From an uncultured Opitutia bacterium (GTDB taxonomy: Bacteria > Verrucomicrobiota > Verrucomicrobiia > Opitutales > UBA953), in NCBI GenBank assembly GCA_903829855.1, contig CAIKRN010000113.1, positions 1 to 12,909 of the forward strand: a stretch of DNA of 12,909 nt, in the 5' to 3' direction. Under the pieces are notes generated by a model. That model worked only from the letters and a program-made list of their open reading frames with translations. It was not told the DNA's origin and made no database searches. The translations under genes were made by a program, and so were the position numbers. Positions 12,813-12,909 of this stretch are shown in pieces. Positions within the stretch are counted from its first letter, which is position 1, and each line of letters starts with the position of its first letter.

Positions 12813-12909
12813 AACGCCCTGTTCTTGACTGACGAACGACCCAGACCGACTCTGGCCAAGTGACTGAGAGCCGTCGACATCGCCTAATCTGGAGCGCCGT
12901 GGCCTCGGC

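Noticed and set aside
12809..12832. Seven-codon reading frame overlapping the sixA stop by ATGA
   Set aside because: The ATGA overlap looks like translational coupling, but the frame stops after MKRPVLD; too short to support as a gene.
12841..12855. CCAGA/TCTGG hairpin after sixA
   Set aside because: Only 5 bp with no T-run; not distinguishable from chance as a terminator.
12813..12909. Possible promoter or tRNA at the right edge (TTGACT, TAATCT words)
   Set aside because: The hexamers are not correctly spaced and no cloverleaf can be formed before the window ends.
1..12909. CRISPR array, prophage or complete insertion sequence
   Set aside because: No regularly spaced direct repeats, no integrase or transposase motifs and no phage structural genes were found; only the REP-like palindrome hints at mobile DNA.

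Overview
The window is about 60% G+C, gene-dense bacterial chromosome, and its content points to the Planctomycetota/Verrucomicrobiota superphylum, most likely a verrucomicrobial (Opitutales-like) organism. The main evidence is an adjacent pair of genes of a type largely typical of that superphylum. One encodes a cytochrome c/PA14/DUF1592-DUF1588-DUF1585 protein and the other a Tat-exported DUF1552 (HXXSHH-type) protein. The assignment is an inference from gene content; no rRNA is present. No CRISPR array, tRNA, rRNA, prophage or intact insertion sequence was seen.

Layout. Positions 1-1992 (+) hold the 3' part of an ftsK/spoIIIE DNA translocase gene, closed by a strong bidirectional terminator. 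Positions 2065-2878 (-) hold two small, unrecognised, Sec-exported proteins rich in Ala, Lys and Pro. Each has its own terminator and a similar promoter placed almost on top of the start codon. Positions 3199-8283 (+) form a co-directional series: beta-carbonic anhydrase (Can), RadC, the multidomain cytochrome/PA14 protein, and the DUF1552 protein. Positions 8284-8713 are non-coding, with a 25-bp-arm inverted repeat (REP-like) and a 13-bp near-direct repeat. Positions 8714-10012 (+) encode an SGNH/GDSL lipoprotein that converges on recA. On the minus strand, recA (10082-11164) lies downstream of a D-alanyl-D-alanine carboxypeptidase gene (11265-12248), with a GAAC-N4-GTTC SOS-box-like palindrome between them. 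The carboxypeptidase gene is divergent from sixA (12324-12812, +), and the two share an AT-rich promoter region.

How the genes work together. Most are housekeeping: chromosome segregation (FtsK), recombination and SOS (RecA), peptidoglycan trimming (DacF-like), CO2/bicarbonate balance (Can) and histidine-phosphate removal (SixA). The lineage-specific part is the cytochrome/DUF1592 gene plus the DUF1552 gene, separated by 4 bases and so almost certainly co-expressed. Both products are exported, one membrane-anchored with two CXXCH motifs and one by the Tat pathway. They probably form an extracytoplasmic redox or hydrolytic module whose biochemistry is not established. This pair and the two orphan secreted proteins are the best candidates for under-described biology here.
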